64,000 bases of DNA, taken from positions 186,001-250,000 of the forward strand of contig NZ_JBLFEN010000002.1 of assembly GCF_047345485.1 (NCBI RefSeq). Reading direction: 5' to 3'. Positions 45,489 to 54,603 of this stretch are shown piece after piece. A program made the translations under genes and the position numbers. Within the stretch, counting starts at the first letter, position 1, and every line of letters begins with the position of its first letter. Source of the DNA: Jejuia sp047345485. GTDB lineage: Bacteria; Bacteroidota; Bacteroidia; Flavobacteriales; Flavobacteriaceae. Below the pieces are notes generated by a model, which had not been told where the DNA came from, made no database searches, and saw only the letters and a list, made by a program, of their open reading frames with translations.

Positions 45489-46181
45489 ATGTATTATAAA
45501 CTATCAAATATTGCCACTATTGAAGATATGGAACTAGTATTTGATATGCCACTCAAATACCCTCACATATATCAAAAAAACCCTTTGATAAATGGTTTAA
45601 AGGAAGAGTTACTACCTGTTATAACAGCCGATAATACTCAAGAAATACAATTTGGAATTTGGGGGATTTTACCTCAAGGTTATAAAGAAGATTGGAGCGT
45701 TTATCAAAAAACACAAAATACTCTAAATTTCAACATTAATGAATTAGAATATTCAGATAAATTTTCATTAGAAAAACGCTGTGTAATTATTGTTACAGGT
45801 TTTTTTCTCACCTATTTATCAAAAGGAGAAATTTATCCTTTTTATGCCTACCCAAAATCAAAAACACCATTTGCTATTGCAGGAGTTTACAACACCACGT
45901 ATGATGGTTATATTACTGTAAGTTTGATTTTAACAAACATTTCAAAAAAAGCATCTAAATACCATAATATCAGCAAAAGAATACCACTAATAATTTCTGG
46001 AGACAATTATAACAATTGGCTTTCTTCAAATTATAATGATATTATAGAAAACCCTAATCAGGAGTTTGATGCACTAAATTTTCAATGCCACCCTATAGCC
46101 AGAGAATTTTATAAAAACAGTATACTTTTTGAATCGTTTTTAGACCCATCAGATTATGAATCGTTGGCTATTCCGCTTTAG
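45489..46181 (+). CDS. SRAP-domain protein lacking catalytic Cys2
   Basis: A 230-aa protein with the overall SRAP (YedK/HMCES) pattern. It retains the IWGILP counterpart of WGY.P, an Asn (NFNINELE, counterpart of the NARxE motif) and the His in KYHNISKRIPLII. It differs at the key sites: residue 2 is Tyr where active SRAP proteins need Cys after Met removal, and the Glu of GFYEW is missing (GFFLTY). The protein therefore should not form the usual abasic-site crosslink. It lies between two AraC genes and overlaps the 3' end of the second by 14 bases. Confidence 0.75.
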   Translation: MYYKLSNIATIEDMELVFDMPLKYPHIYQKNPLINGLKEELLPVITADNTQEIQFGIWGILPQGYKEDWSVYQKTQNTLNFNINELEYSDKFSLEKRCVIIVTGFFLTYLSKGEIYPFYAYPKSKTPFAIAGVYNTTYDGYITVSLILTNISKKASKYHNISKRIPLIISGDNYNNWLSSNYNDIIENPNQEFDALNFQCHPIAREFYKNSILFESFLDPSDYESLAIPL

Positions 46182-47202
46182 CTTTTAGACCTTTTTTAAT
46201 AGAATCTCTATAGTCTGTAGGTAAAATACTGTATTTATCATAGAATATTTTAGAAAAATAACTCCTACTTCTATAACCTATACTGTATACTATTTCTGAA
46301 ATTGAATTATCTGTATTTTTAATTAAATCTCTAGCAATCTCAAGTTTTATTTGCCTAATGTATTCATTAACAGACTTTGAATATAAGAGCTTAAACCCGG
46401 ATTGCAATTTTTTTGGCGTTAATCCGAATAAGGAAGACAATGATTTTATAGACATATATTTTGAGACATTATTAACAATATAATTAGCAACATCATGCAC
46501 CTTTTTCATATCGTTTTGAGATAACGAATCTGGGAGTACATTTTTATTGATGAAGTTTTTATGTTCTGCAATTTGTAATGCTAATATTAAGTTTAATTGC
46601 CCCTCTATAGACAGAGATTTTATAATACCTGAACCCTGCGTATTATTTAAGTTTTTAATTACACTAGCAATTTTTAAATTATGTCCCCCAAAATGCTTGT
46701 ATGGTAAATTTTCATTACTGCCTTTAAAAACAGATAGTAGTTTTTCTGGCAAACTATTTATATTATTATTTTTTTTCTTTTCATATTCACTTGATGTAAC
46801 CTGTATGACATTTAATTGCACATCAACAGTACTTGGGAATACAAAAACATTTTTAGAATTTAATTTATTAGATATTATAACATTTTGAAATCTATCTAAC
46901 TCTACATAATCAGTATTATCTGCACTATATTGCATCATACCCTTAGAAATAAACAAAAACTCAACTGGAGAGCTCTCGGTAAGTTTGTAAACTATTTTTA
47001 AATCTTCGTTAAAACACACATCATAATCCAATAAGGTGATGCCCCAATCGAAAGCCACATTTCTAATAGTGCCACAACCAATTTTATTATTAAATTCTAA
47101 AATTTCTTCACCATAAATATTTCTAACAGTACCATCTAAGCGTTCTTTTAACTGCTCGATAATTGATACCGTTTTATTATTTGCAATTTCAATAATTGTC
47201 AT
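46168..47202 (-). CDS. AraC-family transcriptional regulator (paralogue 3)
   Basis: A 344-aa regulator, third member of the cluster. C-terminal AraC motifs are LSSLFGLTPKKLQSGFKLLY (in part) and SEIVYSIGYRSRSYFSKIFYDKYSILPTDYR (in part). The N-terminal domain (GCGTIRNVAFDWGITLLDYDV, in part) is close to paralogue 1. It is convergent with the SRAP-like gene. No neighbouring sensor kinase or obvious target operon is on its strand. Confidence 0.9.
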   Translation of the reverse strand: MTIIEIANNKTVSIIEQLKERLDGTVRNIYGEEILEFNNKIGCGTIRNVAFDWGITLLDYDVCFNEDLKIVYKLTESSPVEFLFISKGMMQYSADNTDYVELDRFQNVIISNKLNSKNVFVFPSTVDVQLNVIQVTSSEYEKKKNNNINSLPEKLLSVFKGSNENLPYKHFGGHNLKIASVIKNLNNTQGSGIIKSLSIEGQLNLILALQIAEHKNFINKNVLPDSLSQNDMKKVHDVANYIVNNVSKYMSIKSLSSLFGLTPKKLQSGFKLLYSKSVNEYIRQIKLEIARDLIKNTDNSISEIVYSIGYRSRSYFSKIFYDKYSILPTDYRDSIKKGLKAKAE

Positions 47203-47426
47203 TTTCTTGCTATAAATTAATACTAAACTCTAAGTTTGTGTTGAGTTATAAATATTTGGCTGGCATTTATAAGTAATAATTAGTAACACAAAAAAAACAT
47301 AACAATCTGATAGTGTTTAACAAAATTGAAACTTTGATTAACACAATTAGTCTATTTAACGTTTTATTAGGAGTTCTTTTATTAACGTAAAATACTAATT
47401 AACAATGTTTTATACGAAAATAAAAT

Positions 47427-48473
47427 TTAAGCAGATTTTTGCTCTCTAATCTGTGTTAAATACTCATTTGGAGAGATACCATAGCGGTCTTTAAAGAGTT
47501 TTGAAAAATAACTACGACTATTTATACCTATTTTATAAGTAATTTCGGTAACGTTTAATTCCGATTTTTCAAGAAGTGTTTTAGCGAGTTCTAGTCTATG
47601 ATTTTTTATATATTCGTTAACCGATGTATCAAAAAGTACTTTAAAACCAGATTGGAGTGTATTAGGGTTTAGGCCTACTCTTTTAGCTAACTTTTGAACG
47701 TTAATTCGTAATTCTAGTTCGTTTTTTATAATAACTACAGCCTTCTCTATTTTTTCAATAGTAGATCTTCTTAAAAGCTTATCCATATTTTTACCCTTCA
47801 AATTATCAGAAAATTTTTGAATTTGAGAGGTAAGAATCTCATAAGTTTTTCCTTCCAAATATACTGGTTTCATAAATTCGTCTAATTCTGAAGTTTTAAA
47901 TTCTTCTATTAATTTAGAGATCTCTAAAGAAAAATAGTCTTGACTATAAACGTGATTAATACCATTTAAATCCTTAAAAATTAAAGCCAATTCATCAGAA
48001 ACCTCATCTGAAAATGAATCTATTTTTTTTTCGAAATCTTTTCGATTCACATTAATCATAAACACGGATGTATGCTTCATTTTGTTTATCAAAACTTTAT
48101 GTTCAGACTTAACGCCGCAGGAAAATATAAGCCTTTGTAGTTTTCCTACTTTACTTTTTATTTCACTCTGCTCTTGGCTGGTAGTGTGTATAATATTTTG
48201 ATCATTATTAAACAGTATTCTAAGTGGGTTTAAATGTCCTTTTTCAAAAGTAATATGTAGTGGTTTTTTTAAAAATACATCAAATTCTATTACTGATATG
48301 CCATGAGAAAATTGAATGCTTCTAAAATAGCCCGAACCTAAATTATCTTCAACATCAAAACAGTATTCATTGTTTTCTGCAGTATAATCTACATTCAAAC
48401 AATCTGCTAAATTTTTCAGCATTAATTCAGCTGTTTCTCCATTACAAGTGCATTTTTCAACCATAACTAACAA
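47427..48473 (-). CDS. AraC-family transcriptional regulator (paralogue 4)
   Basis: A 348-aa regulator, the most divergent of the four. The AraC domain has LAKRVGLNPNTLQSGFKVLF (in part) and TEITYKIGINSRSYFSKLFKDRYGISPNEY (in part). The N-terminal region contains GSGYFRSIQFSHGISVIEFDV (in part), aligned to the shared domain. It carries additional cysteines (CTCNGE near the start) absent from the others. It is nearest to the Lrp-aminotransferase module, 300 bases away. Confidence 0.9.
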   Translation of the reverse strand: MLVMVEKCTCNGETAELMLKNLADCLNVDYTAENNEYCFDVEDNLGSGYFRSIQFSHGISVIEFDVFLKKPLHITFEKGHLNPLRILFNNDQNIIHTTSQEQSEIKSKVGKLQRLIFSCGVKSEHKVLINKMKHTSVFMINVNRKDFEKKIDSFSDEVSDELALIFKDLNGINHVYSQDYFSLEISKLIEEFKTSELDEFMKPVYLEGKTYEILTSQIQKFSDNLKGKNMDKLLRRSTIEKIEKAVVIIKNELELRINVQKLAKRVGLNPNTLQSGFKVLFDTSVNEYIKNHRLELAKTLLEKSELNVTEITYKIGINSRSYFSKLFKDRYGISPNEYLTQIREQKSA

Positions 48474-48774
48474 ATATAAATATTAAAGATAGAGATTATC
48501 TTAACACGTATTTTAAAAAAATTAAGATAATGTTAAATATAGTAGTGATACTATCAAAAATCTCTGTAAAGCATATGTATCATAATATATTGGCGAACTG
48601 TTTTTTCTCAATATTGTAACCAATAATATTTAAATTATTGGCTACAGGTAAAAAAACAATCACTGTATTATTATTATTTTTTTAACGATACATTTTACTT
48701 TAAAAAATTGCTACACAAACATAATCAGTGCATTACCTATCTCAGCTATTTATTAGATTAAAAAATACTAGGAC

Positions 48775-49191
48775 TTAATCTTCAATTTCAGAAAGAATTA
48801 AAAACGTATTAGTATCTCCAAACTGCATTAGCTTATCTAATAATTTTTGCAAGCATAATTGATTTTTTACAACTACTTTTAAATGAATATTTTGATTGCC
48901 AGTAATACGATGTGCTGCTGTAATTTCAGGAAACTGAACAACCTTATTTAAAACATACTTTAATTTACCAGGAAATACTTTAAGTAGAATAAAAGCCTCT
49001 AAATCATAACCAATTGATTTATTATCAATTTGAATACTATACTTTTTAATAATTCCTTCTTCTTCCATTTTTTGAACACGCTCTCTCACAGAAGATGGTG
49101 ATAAATTTATCTTTCTACCTAAATCGGCAAAGGATAATCGCGAATTCTCTTTTAAAACATTTAATAACCTATTATCCGTATCATCTACCAT
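48775..49191 (-). CDS. Lrp/AsnC-family transcriptional regulator
   Basis: A 138-aa amino-acid-responsive regulator. The N-terminal winged HTH (LLNVLKENSRLSFADLGRKI, SPSSVRERVQKMEEEGIIK, in part) is followed by a RAM/AsnC effector domain (about 62-135). The spacer to the divergent aminotransferase gene is 187 bases. The usual logic is that such a regulator controls the divergent gene in response to an amino acid, here inferred. The nearest downstream gene on its own strand is an AraC regulator. Confidence 0.92.
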   Translation of the reverse strand: MVDDTDNRLLNVLKENSRLSFADLGRKINLSPSSVRERVQKMEEEGIIKKYSIQIDNKSIGYDLEAFILLKVFPGKLKYVLNKVVQFPEITAAHRITGNQNIHLKVVVKNQLCLQKLLDKLMQFGDTNTFLILSEIED

Positions 49192-49378
49192 TGAATCAAT
49201 TTTTTGAAAAACAAATACTGTGTATTAAACGGTAAATATATCAAAAAAACGCCTATTCAATTTCAATCACTCTTAAATTGGTTATAAATTTGTGATTTCT
49301 CATTAAATATTTAATTATACTTAATAAAACACAACAAATTTAAAGAATATAGACATACTTCTAAATAAAAGTAGATAT

Positions 49379-50611
49379 ATGATAACAAATCAAGAAAACA
49401 CAATATTAGATGATAAATTTAGAGCTCTTGCGGCAGACAATGCACCAGGGCAAGAAGTAAGACAAAGTATAAAAGATCTTGAAACCATTATGATTGGTGA
49501 TAAACTTGAGGGATTACCTGTTGATTTTTCACATGGTGACGTAGATGCGTTTCCTCCAACACCTAACTCAGACAAGATATGGAAAGAAGGATTTGAAGAC
49601 GGTGGCGCACAAGCATATACAGAATATAGAGGTGCATTACAAATTAGAAACTTGATTGCTAAAAAGCTTGAAGAATTTACTGCACAACCAATTGCTGCAG
49701 ATACAGAATTGATAATAACACCAGGAACGCAAGGCGCTCTGTTTCTGGCTCTTGGTGCTACAGTAACCAATGGTACTAAGGTTGCTGTTGTAGAACCTGA
49801 TTATTTTGCCAACAGAAAACTAGTTAAATTTTTTGGTGGAGACGTTGTACCTATACCATTAAATTATCTAGAAACGCCTTCTCAAAATGGTTTAGATTTA
49901 AATGCACTAGAAGCTGCATTTAAAAATAACACAGAGGTTTTAGTGTTTTCTACACCTAATAACCCTACAGGATTAGTATATTCTAATGATATGATTAATA
50001 AAATTGCTGTACTAGCAAATATTTATGATGTTACTGTTATTGTAGATCAGCTTTACTCTAGAATGTTATATAGTAATGAAACTTACACACATATTCGTGC
50101 TTGCAAAGTACGACCAAACAACCTTATTACCATAATGGGACCATCTAAGACAGAATCGTTAAGCGGCTATAGACTAGGCGCTGCATTTGGTACATCTAAA
50201 ATTATTGATAGGATGGAACGACTGCAGGCTATTGTTTCCTTAAGAGCAGCTGGTTATAATCAAGCCGTTTTAAAAACATGGTTTAACGAACCCAAAGGTT
50301 GGATGAAAAATCGGATTTGCGAGCACGAAATTATTAGAGACAAATTACTTGATATTTTTAAAAGTGCACAGTTACAGGTAGCAACACCACAAGCAGGCAG
50401 TTACTTATTTCCAAAATTACCACCACTACGTATTGATTTAAACACATTTGTTCGCTTATTGAGGTATCAAGCTAAAGTAACTGTAACTCCTGCATCTGAA
50501 TTTGCACCACAACTTAATGATAGTATTAGGTTAAATTTTTCTCAAGACCACGATAAGGCAATAGCCGCAGCAACACGTATTGTTAAAATGGTAGAAATAT
50601 ACAAAATATGA
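49379..50611 (+). CDS. Class I/II pyridoxal-phosphate aminotransferase
   Basis: Aminotransferase of fold type I, 410 aa. Key motifs are TPGTQGALFLALGATV (in part), FSTPNNPTGLVYS, VDQLYSRMLY and the Schiff-base Lys in MGPSKTESLSGYRLG (near residue 258), with the C-terminal substrate-carboxylate Arg in SIRLNFSQD. Substrate class cannot be set from sequence. Its last four bases overlap the RidA gene (ATGA), so the two are translationally coupled. The Lrp-type gene divergent from it is the probable regulator. Confidence 0.93.
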   Translation: MITNQENTILDDKFRALAADNAPGQEVRQSIKDLETIMIGDKLEGLPVDFSHGDVDAFPPTPNSDKIWKEGFEDGGAQAYTEYRGALQIRNLIAKKLEEFTAQPIAADTELIITPGTQGALFLALGATVTNGTKVAVVEPDYFANRKLVKFFGGDVVPIPLNYLETPSQNGLDLNALEAAFKNNTEVLVFSTPNNPTGLVYSNDMINKIAVLANIYDVTVIVDQLYSRMLYSNETYTHIRACKVRPNNLITIMGPSKTESLSGYRLGAAFGTSKIIDRMERLQAIVSLRAAGYNQAVLKTWFNEPKGWMKNRICEHEIIRDKLLDIFKSAQLQVATPQAGSYLFPKLPPLRIDLNTFVRLLRYQAKVTVTPASEFAPQLNDSIRLNFSQDHDKAIAAATRIVKMVEIYKI

Positions 50612-51036
50612 TAAATATTGATAAAACACCTGTACCACAAGGAAAATATTTGGCTGCCGTAAGACATGCAAATATTGTTTACACCTCTGGCATGACACCG
50701 CGTAAGGCTGGGAAATTAATGTATACTGGAAAAATAAAAACAACAGATACTCTAGAATCTCACAGAGACGCTGCAGAATTAGCTGTATTAAATGCCCTTG
50801 GTGCTGCGCAAAATTGTTTAATAGCTGGAGAAAGAATTTCTGTTGTATTACAAATGAGTGTATTTTTAAATGCTGAAGAAAACTTTACTAAACATGCTAA
50901 ATTAGCTGATTTTGCCTCAGAAATCCTTATTAGTTTTTTAGGAATAAAAAGTATCGGTACGCGTGCTGCTATTGGGGTAGCTTCTTTACCATCAAACGCT
51001 CCAATTGAAATAACTTTAGTTTGTAAAGTAGATTAA
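50608..51036 (+). CDS. RidA/YjgF-family protein
   Basis: A 142-aa member of the RidA superfamily, resembling its longer group with TSGMTPRKAGKLMYTGKI (in part) and RAAIGVASLPSNAPIEIT (in part). RidA proteins hydrolyse reactive enamine/imine intermediates released by PLP enzymes. The conserved Arg that binds the substrate carboxylate is in TRAAIGVASLP. Coupling to the aminotransferase by a four-base overlap fits protection against, or processing of, the enzyme's imine product. Confidence 0.9.
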   Translation: MINIDKTPVPQGKYLAAVRHANIVYTSGMTPRKAGKLMYTGKIKTTDTLESHRDAAELAVLNALGAAQNCLIAGERISVVLQMSVFLNAEENFTKHAKLADFASEILISFLGIKSIGTRAAIGVASLPSNAPIEITLVCKVD

Positions 51037-51309
51037 TCAATACGGCTATTTACTCTTTAATTAACACAACCTTAACAAGACCATTGAATCTTCTTTGAAA
51101 TGGATAAAAAAAATTGTTTCAACTAAAAAAAACAGGTTATACCAAAAAATCAACTTTTAAATTATTCTCAATAAAACTAATTTTATAGTAAATTATAATA
51201 CCCTTAAATTGAATTTTATTAAATAAAAATTACATAATATCAAAATTTATTAAATTATTATCAATACCTATATCATTGTTATATATGTTTTAATAAAAAA
51301 CTAACATTC

Positions 51310-54300
51310 ATGAAAAACAAACTTAAATACGTCTCTCTAAAATTTGTAATGCTATTAGGTTTACATCTGGTATCACTACAAATTTATGGCTATGATATCT
51401 TAGCAGAAAAACACCACTATAAAGAAACCCTTAACTTAAAACTTGAACAACAACAAATAACTGGTACAGTAATAGACGATAAAGGAAATCCATTAATTGG
51501 TGTTACCATAGTTATTAAAGGGACTAGAAAAGGAACATCTACCGATTTTGATGGAAATTTCTCCATAACAGCAAATAAAGGTGACACCTTAGTATTCTCT
51601 TATTTAGGTTTTGCAAACAAAGAACTTATTTTAGGAACTGATACTAATTACAACGTAAATATGACACCATCTGCTGAACAACTAGAAGGTGTAGAAATTG
51701 TATCTACAGGGTATCAAAAAATTAGTAAAGAGCGTGCTACAGGGTCATTTGCTGTGATAGATGACAAAATTTTAGATAGAAAAATTGAACAGAATATAAT
51801 TTCTAAAATAGCAGGTGAAGCTCCAGGTGTACAGTTTGATCCTTTCATACAGGAAAAAAATAACATAGGTTTAGTTATTAGAGGTAGAAGTTCTATAAAC
51901 GCCACCACAGAACCTTTGGTTGTGGTTGACGGTTTTGCTATATCAGGAGGCTTTAGTACGATTAATCCAAATGATGTGGAAAGCATATCTATTTTAAAAG
52001 ATGCTGCGGCTTCATCAATTTGGGGTATTAGAGCAGCAAATGGTGTAATAGTTATTACCACCAAAACTGGTTCAAAAAACAAAAAACTAAATGTTAGCGT
52101 TTCTGTAAATTCAGCTGTTACTTTAAAACAAGATATTTTTGATTCGCCTTTTGGAGATCCTAGTACTCAAGTAGATTATCAAATTGATTTGTTTCGATTT
52201 GAACAGTTTTCTCAACAAAGAGATTTGTTTAATGGGTCTTTAAATGAATTTTCCCTATTTCAAAACAACGCTGTAAGAGAGACACTATTGCGTCTTAATA
52301 GAGGTGACATTGATATTGCTACGGCAGACGCTAGACTAAATGCGCTTAGAAATAACGATGGACGCGAAGAATATTCAAGATTATTTTTAAGACAACAACT
52401 CTGGAATCAATATAATCTTAGTATTTCTAGCGGTGGAGAAAAACACAATTTTAATTCGTCTTTTGTATATAATCAAAATAAAGGCGCAAAAGTTAATGAT
52501 CGTTCTGATCAATTCATCCTAAATCTTAATGCAAATTACAACTTAACCGATAAGTTAAAATTACGCTTTATTAGTAATATTACGCAAACAAAAAGTGAAG
52601 AAGGTATTGGTACGGGCGCGGTTGATTATTTAAATAATTTTCCACTATTTGAAAGAATAGTTGATGATAATGGGAACTATTTACCAATGTTTAATGGTGT
52701 TAACATTGAGAGTTCACAATTGGCACAACAAAACGGATATCCTTATCCATGGACCTTTAACCTAAAGCAAGAATCTGATAATGTTGACGACACATCCACA
52801 TCTACCGATATACGCTTACAAACGGGTATAAATTATGAAATTGCTAAAGGCCTAACTGTAGATTTAAGCTACCAATATTTATACAATGCCTTTTTTGGAA
52901 GAGAGCTTTTTAACGAAAATAGATTTTTAACTAGGAATACCGTAAATAGGTTTGCACAATTAGATGATAACGGACAAGTATCTGATTTACCAGTACCAGT
53001 GGGATCTATATTAAATACATCAACCAGAAGCTCCACAGATAACACATTTAGAGCTCAAATTAACTACTCTATAAATTTTAAAGATCGCTTACATAATATT
53101 GATGCAATTGCAGGATATGAGGTACGTAAACAAATAACAGAATTTAATAGAGATAGAAAATATGGTTATGACGATCAATCCTTGATATTTACTCAGCCTA
53201 ATTTAAACACATTATTTGAAGATGCTATTTTTGGTGGGCAACGCCTCATAAATGATGGTGAAACCACATTATTTAACGAAAATAGATTTTTATCGTATTA
53301 TGCTAATGCAGCTTATAATTATGATAATCGCTATACAGTTTCTGCAAGTGTACGTTTAGACGATACTAACCTTTTTGGTGCATCTGAAGAATTTAGAAAT
53401 ACACCACTATTCTCTGCTGGTTTTAAATGGAACATCACTAACGAACCTTTTTTCAAATCTAAGTTTTTTAATAATCTTAATTTAAGAGGAACCTTTGGAT
53501 CTGGTGGAAACGTAGACAGAAATACATCGCCTTTTCTTGTAGCTAGACAAGGTAGAGATGCGGGTAGTTTTTTAAATAATTACCTCACCATCTCAAATCC
53601 TCCAAATCCAACATTACGTTTAGAAAAAACTAAGATTTTAAATTTAGGTTTAGATTTTTCTATGGCTAATAATAGAATTTATGGAAGCTTAGAATTTTAT
53701 GACAGACGAAGTGAAGATTTATTAGCAAGACGAAACTTAAGCCCTACTTACGGATTATCCTCTTCATTTTTAAATGTAGCCGAACTTTTTAATAGAGGCT
53801 TTGATTTAGATTTAGGTTTACGCATTATTCAATCTAAAGATTTTAATTATGATATGCGTATCCTATTCAGTGTCAATGAAAATAAAGTAACTAGTATCGA
53901 TGAAAGTAATCCTGGTGAGATTTTTCTATTCACACAATACGATGCAAATGCATTTGTAGTTGGCGAGCCTGTTGATGCTTTTTTTAGCTTTAGGTATGCA
54001 GGTTTAGATAGCAATGGAAACCCTTCATTCTTTAATGAAAATAATGAGGTGATAGAAGTTGGCGGAGATATTGGCGCTATAGAAGCATTAAAAAGAGAAG
54101 GCTCTAGATCTCCAAATAAAACAGGATCTGTCGTAAATACCATTAGTTATAAAAACGTATCACTGCGTGTACTAACCAATTATTCTGGTGGTAACCGCTT
54201 TAGGTTTGAAAGAAATTACGATCCAAGATTTTTTAGAACTAATGTGTTTAGCGATTGGGTAAGCAGATGGCAACAACCAGGAGATGAGTTACTAACCGAT

Positions 54301-54588
54301 GTACCGAGAACAACATCACCAAACGAAACAGGAACACCGTTGTACTTATACCTTGATGAATCTGATAGAAATACAGATGATGCTACAACCATTAGATTAT
54401 CACAGGTAAACTTATCGTATCGTTTTCCAGAGCAATTAGCAAATAAATTAGCAATGCGTAATTTATCTATGAGTATACAAGGCGACAATCTAAAGGTGTG
54501 GAATTTTAATAAGTGGAATGTAGACCCAATTAGCAGAACTATTCCAATTCCAGCTACATTCACTTTAAACGTTACAGCAAACTTTTAA
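51310..54588 (+). CDS. SusC/RagA-type TonB-dependent outer-membrane transporter
   Basis: A 1092-aa outer-membrane importer. A signal peptide (about 1-28) precedes a carboxypeptidase-regulatory-like domain (about 48-130: ITGTVIDDKGNPLIGVTIVIKGT in part, STDFDGNFSI), a plug domain (GYQKISKERATGSF, VVDGFAISGGFSTINPNDVESI in part, LKDAAASSIWGIRAANGVIVITTK in part) and a 22-strand-type barrel ending TFTLNVTANF. The SusD partner starts 16 bases later. Family members import glycans or peptides; adjacent peptidases favour peptides here. Confidence 0.95.
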   Translation: MKNKLKYVSLKFVMLLGLHLVSLQIYGYDILAEKHHYKETLNLKLEQQQITGTVIDDKGNPLIGVTIVIKGTRKGTSTDFDGNFSITANKGDTLVFSYLGFANKELILGTDTNYNVNMTPSAEQLEGVEIVSTGYQKISKERATGSFAVIDDKILDRKIEQNIISKIAGEAPGVQFDPFIQEKNNIGLVIRGRSSINATTEPLVVVDGFAISGGFSTINPNDVESISILKDAAASSIWGIRAANGVIVITTKTGSKNKKLNVSVSVNSAVTLKQDIFDSPFGDPSTQVDYQIDLFRFEQFSQQRDLFNGSLNEFSLFQNNAVRETLLRLNRGDIDIATADARLNALRNNDGREEYSRLFLRQQLWNQYNLSISSGGEKHNFNSSFVYNQNKGAKVNDRSDQFILNLNANYNLTDKLKLRFISNITQTKSEEGIGTGAVDYLNNFPLFERIVDDNGNYLPMFNGVNIESSQLAQQNGYPYPWTFNLKQESDNVDDTSTSTDIRLQTGINYEIAKGLTVDLSYQYLYNAFFGRELFNENRFLTRNTVNRFAQLDDNGQVSDLPVPVGSILNTSTRSSTDNTFRAQINYSINFKDRLHNIDAIAGYEVRKQITEFNRDRKYGYDDQSLIFTQPNLNTLFEDAIFGGQRLINDGETTLFNENRFLSYYANAAYNYDNRYTVSASVRLDDTNLFGASEEFRNTPLFSAGFKWNITNEPFFKSKFFNNLNLRGTFGSGGNVDRNTSPFLVARQGRDAGSFLNNYLTISNPPNPTLRLEKTKILNLGLDFSMANNRIYGSLEFYDRRSEDLLARRNLSPTYGLSSSFLNVAELFNRGFDLDLGLRIIQSKDFNYDMRILFSVNENKVTSIDESNPGEIFLFTQYDANAFVVGEPVDAFFSFRYAGLDSNGNPSFFNENNEVIEVGGDIGAIEALKREGSRSPNKTGSVVNTISYKNVSLRVLTNYSGGNRFRFERNYDPRFFRTNVFSDWVSRWQQPGDELLTDVPRTTSPNETGTPLYLYLDESDRNTDDATTIRLSQVNLSYRFPEQLANKLAMRNLSMSIQGDNLKVWNFNKWNVDPISRTIPIPATFTLNVTANF

Positions 54589-54603
54589 TTCATATAGACA
54601 TTT

